Positions 63,249 to 64,000 of a DNA stretch of 64,000 nt are shown one piece after another (the stretch's first letter is position 1; the number at the start of each line of letters is the position of its first letter). The stretch comes from Deltaproteobacteria bacterium (GTDB taxonomy: Bacteria; Desulfobacterota; Desulfomonilia; UBA1062), in assembly GCA_018433085.1 (NCBI GenBank), contig JAHDRW010000016.1, forward strand, positions 1-64,000. Direction: 5' to 3'. Both the position numbers and the translations under genes were made by a program. The notes beneath the pieces were generated by a model. That model ran no database searches. It was not told the origin of the DNA and worked only from the letters and a program-made list of their open reading frames with translations.

Positions 63249-63428
63249 CTAGCCGCTGAACAATCCGAAGGTATTGTTCACTATCGTCCTGAACCATTCG
63301 GAGAGGTATACGTCGTCGGCAAATGATTCTGTGGAAAACTTATCGGTTGCAAGGATCATATGCACGCTGCGCTGCCCGATATAATACCGGCAGCTCGGGG
63401 CAGACGCTGCCTTGCCGTGAGTGTAACG
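63249..63428 (-). pseudogene. Possible C-terminal remnant of an unidentified protein
   Basis: On the minus strand an open frame without a start codon reads CRYYIGQRSVHMILATDKFS and continues FADDVYLSEWFRTIVNNTFG to LFSG and a stop at 63249. A TGA interrupts the frame near 63428. The composition looks protein-like, and it lies directly downstream of the permease gene. It may be the 3' end of a broken gene. No family was recognised. Confidence 0.3.
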
Positions 63429-63478
63429 GGTTCATAAAAGATTTCCATGTCCTGAAATCTGCTGGAATCGGATTCCGC

Positions 63479-64000
63479 TCAGCTCGTGCGAAGCGCGTCC
63501 ACGATCTGCATCCGGGATGCCCTGAACGCCGGCAGAACCCCGCCGATGAAACCCATGACCAGGGCGAAGGCCAGGGACTGGGCCAGGATGACCGGGGTGA
63601 GGGTGAACCGGAAGGCCAGCTCGGAGAACGACTGGAAATTCAGGGTCGAGATGGTGATGAACTGCATGAAGGAGGCGAAGAAGAGCCCCACGCACCCGCC
63701 CAAAAGACCCAGAAAGAGCGATTCCGCGAGAAAGCTCAACAGAATGGCCCTGCGCCGGAAACCGAGTGCTCTCAAGGTGCCGATCTCGGCCGTGCGGTTC
63801 GCCACGGCCGAATACATGGTGATCATGGCCCCGATCACCGCGCCCAGCGAGAAAATCACGGTCAGGGTGATGCCGAGCACCCGCAGGAAACTTGCCATCA
63901 TCTCAGACTGTTCCTGGTAGAAATTCGATTCGATCCTGGCCTGGAGCGTGAGCCGGGGGTCGTTCTCCACGATCGCCCCCACCTCGTTCAGAGGGGCGTC
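63479..64000 (-). CDS. ABC transporter permease, FtsX/MacB type (partial, C-terminus)
   Basis: The last 173 residues are in the window; the start lies beyond 64000. It shows the FtsX-like domain: a helix LGITLTVIFSLGAVIGAMIT, the loop AVANRTAEIGTLRALGFRRR, and two further helices, ending FIGGVLPAFRASRMQIVDALR. This is the standard C-terminus of MacB/LolC-type permeases for lipoprotein or peptide export. The partner ATPase is probably just outside the window. Confidence 0.9.
   Translation of the reverse strand, partial: DAPLNEVGAIVENDPRLTLQARIESNFYQEQSEMMASFLRVLGITLTVIFSLGAVIGAMITMYSAVANRTAEIGTLRALGFRRRAILLSFLAESLFLGLLGGCVGLFFASFMQFITISTLNFQSFSELAFRFTLTPVILAQSLAFALVMGFIGGVLPAFRASRMQIVDALRTS

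Overview
The window looks like chromosomal DNA from a GC-rich, strictly anaerobic, probably syntrophic bacterium of the Desulfobacterota (deltaproteobacterial) type. This is inferred from gene content: a selenocysteine formate dehydrogenase with a NuoE/NuoF-like electron-input module and a FocA formate channel, a fused isobutyryl-CoA mutase, two thiolases with a 3-hydroxyacyl-CoA dehydrogenase, two-subunit class I fumarase, many sensor proteins, and no oxygen-respiratory genes. No rRNA, tRNA, CRISPR array, prophage or complete insertion sequence was seen.

Layout. 1-0.65 kb: start of obg, rpmA and rplU (minus). 1.5-6.6 kb (minus): a small zinc-finger-like protein and the NAD de novo genes nadC-nadA-nadB, preceded by a Cys-rich unknown gene and a 73-residue gene. 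6.8-14.2 kb (plus): a polyamine locus with ABC uptake (potABCD), an XRE-cupin regulator, then speD, pyruvoyl arginine decarboxylase, speE and agmatinase. This is a full arginine-agmatine-putrescine-spermidine route. 14.5-15.5 kb: a Trm112-like protein and purine nucleoside phosphorylase. 15.5-18.4 kb (minus): hsp20-lon. 18.4-19.4 kb holds a decayed C-terminal piece of hypE next to a dispersed repeat. 19.4-22.8 kb: umuDC, an MscS channel and a YkgJ-like protein. 23.1-29.8 kb: a thiolase with a FadR-like operator, a secreted unknown, corrinoid adenosyltransferase and IcmF.

30.0-40.4 kb (minus) is the most striking region. Five small signalling-type genes (two DRTGG-like, two histidine-kinase-type ATPase domains without a kinase core, one PHP phosphoesterase) lie just downstream of focA and a formate dehydrogenase operon. 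The catalytic subunit has an in-frame UGA (selenocysteine) with a bacterial SECIS hairpin. The flavoprotein subunit is a NuoF-GltD fusion, which suggests two pyridine-nucleotide/flavin sites and possibly electron bifurcation or confurcation. mobA, for the Mo/W cofactor, is divergent from it.

41-46.7 kb (plus): fumarase alpha and beta, an SDR dehydrogenase, a second thiolase and 3-hydroxybutyryl-CoA dehydrogenase. Together with IcmF and CobO these fit (iso)butyrate or other short-chain acyl-CoA oxidation, with reducing power disposed of as formate. 46.9-58.8 kb: a polytopic chemoreceptor, a PKD/RCC1 envelope protein, a 1517-residue hybrid histidine kinase with its CheY-like partner, and a methyltransferase. 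59.1-62.9 kb: an NtrC-type two-component system divergent from a DUF4168-like secreted protein and a 53-residue lipoprotein, with a good sigma-54 promoter in between. The window ends in an FtsX/MacB-type permease (minus, cut by the edge).

A dispersed intergenic repeat of about 115 bp, with a hairpin that shows compensatory base changes, occurs at least four times in the same orientation (10.8, 14.3, 19.2 and 44.3 kb). One copy abuts the hypE remnant. Several long palindromes sit in promoter regions. All functional calls rest on reading the translated sequences and recalling families; no database search was run.
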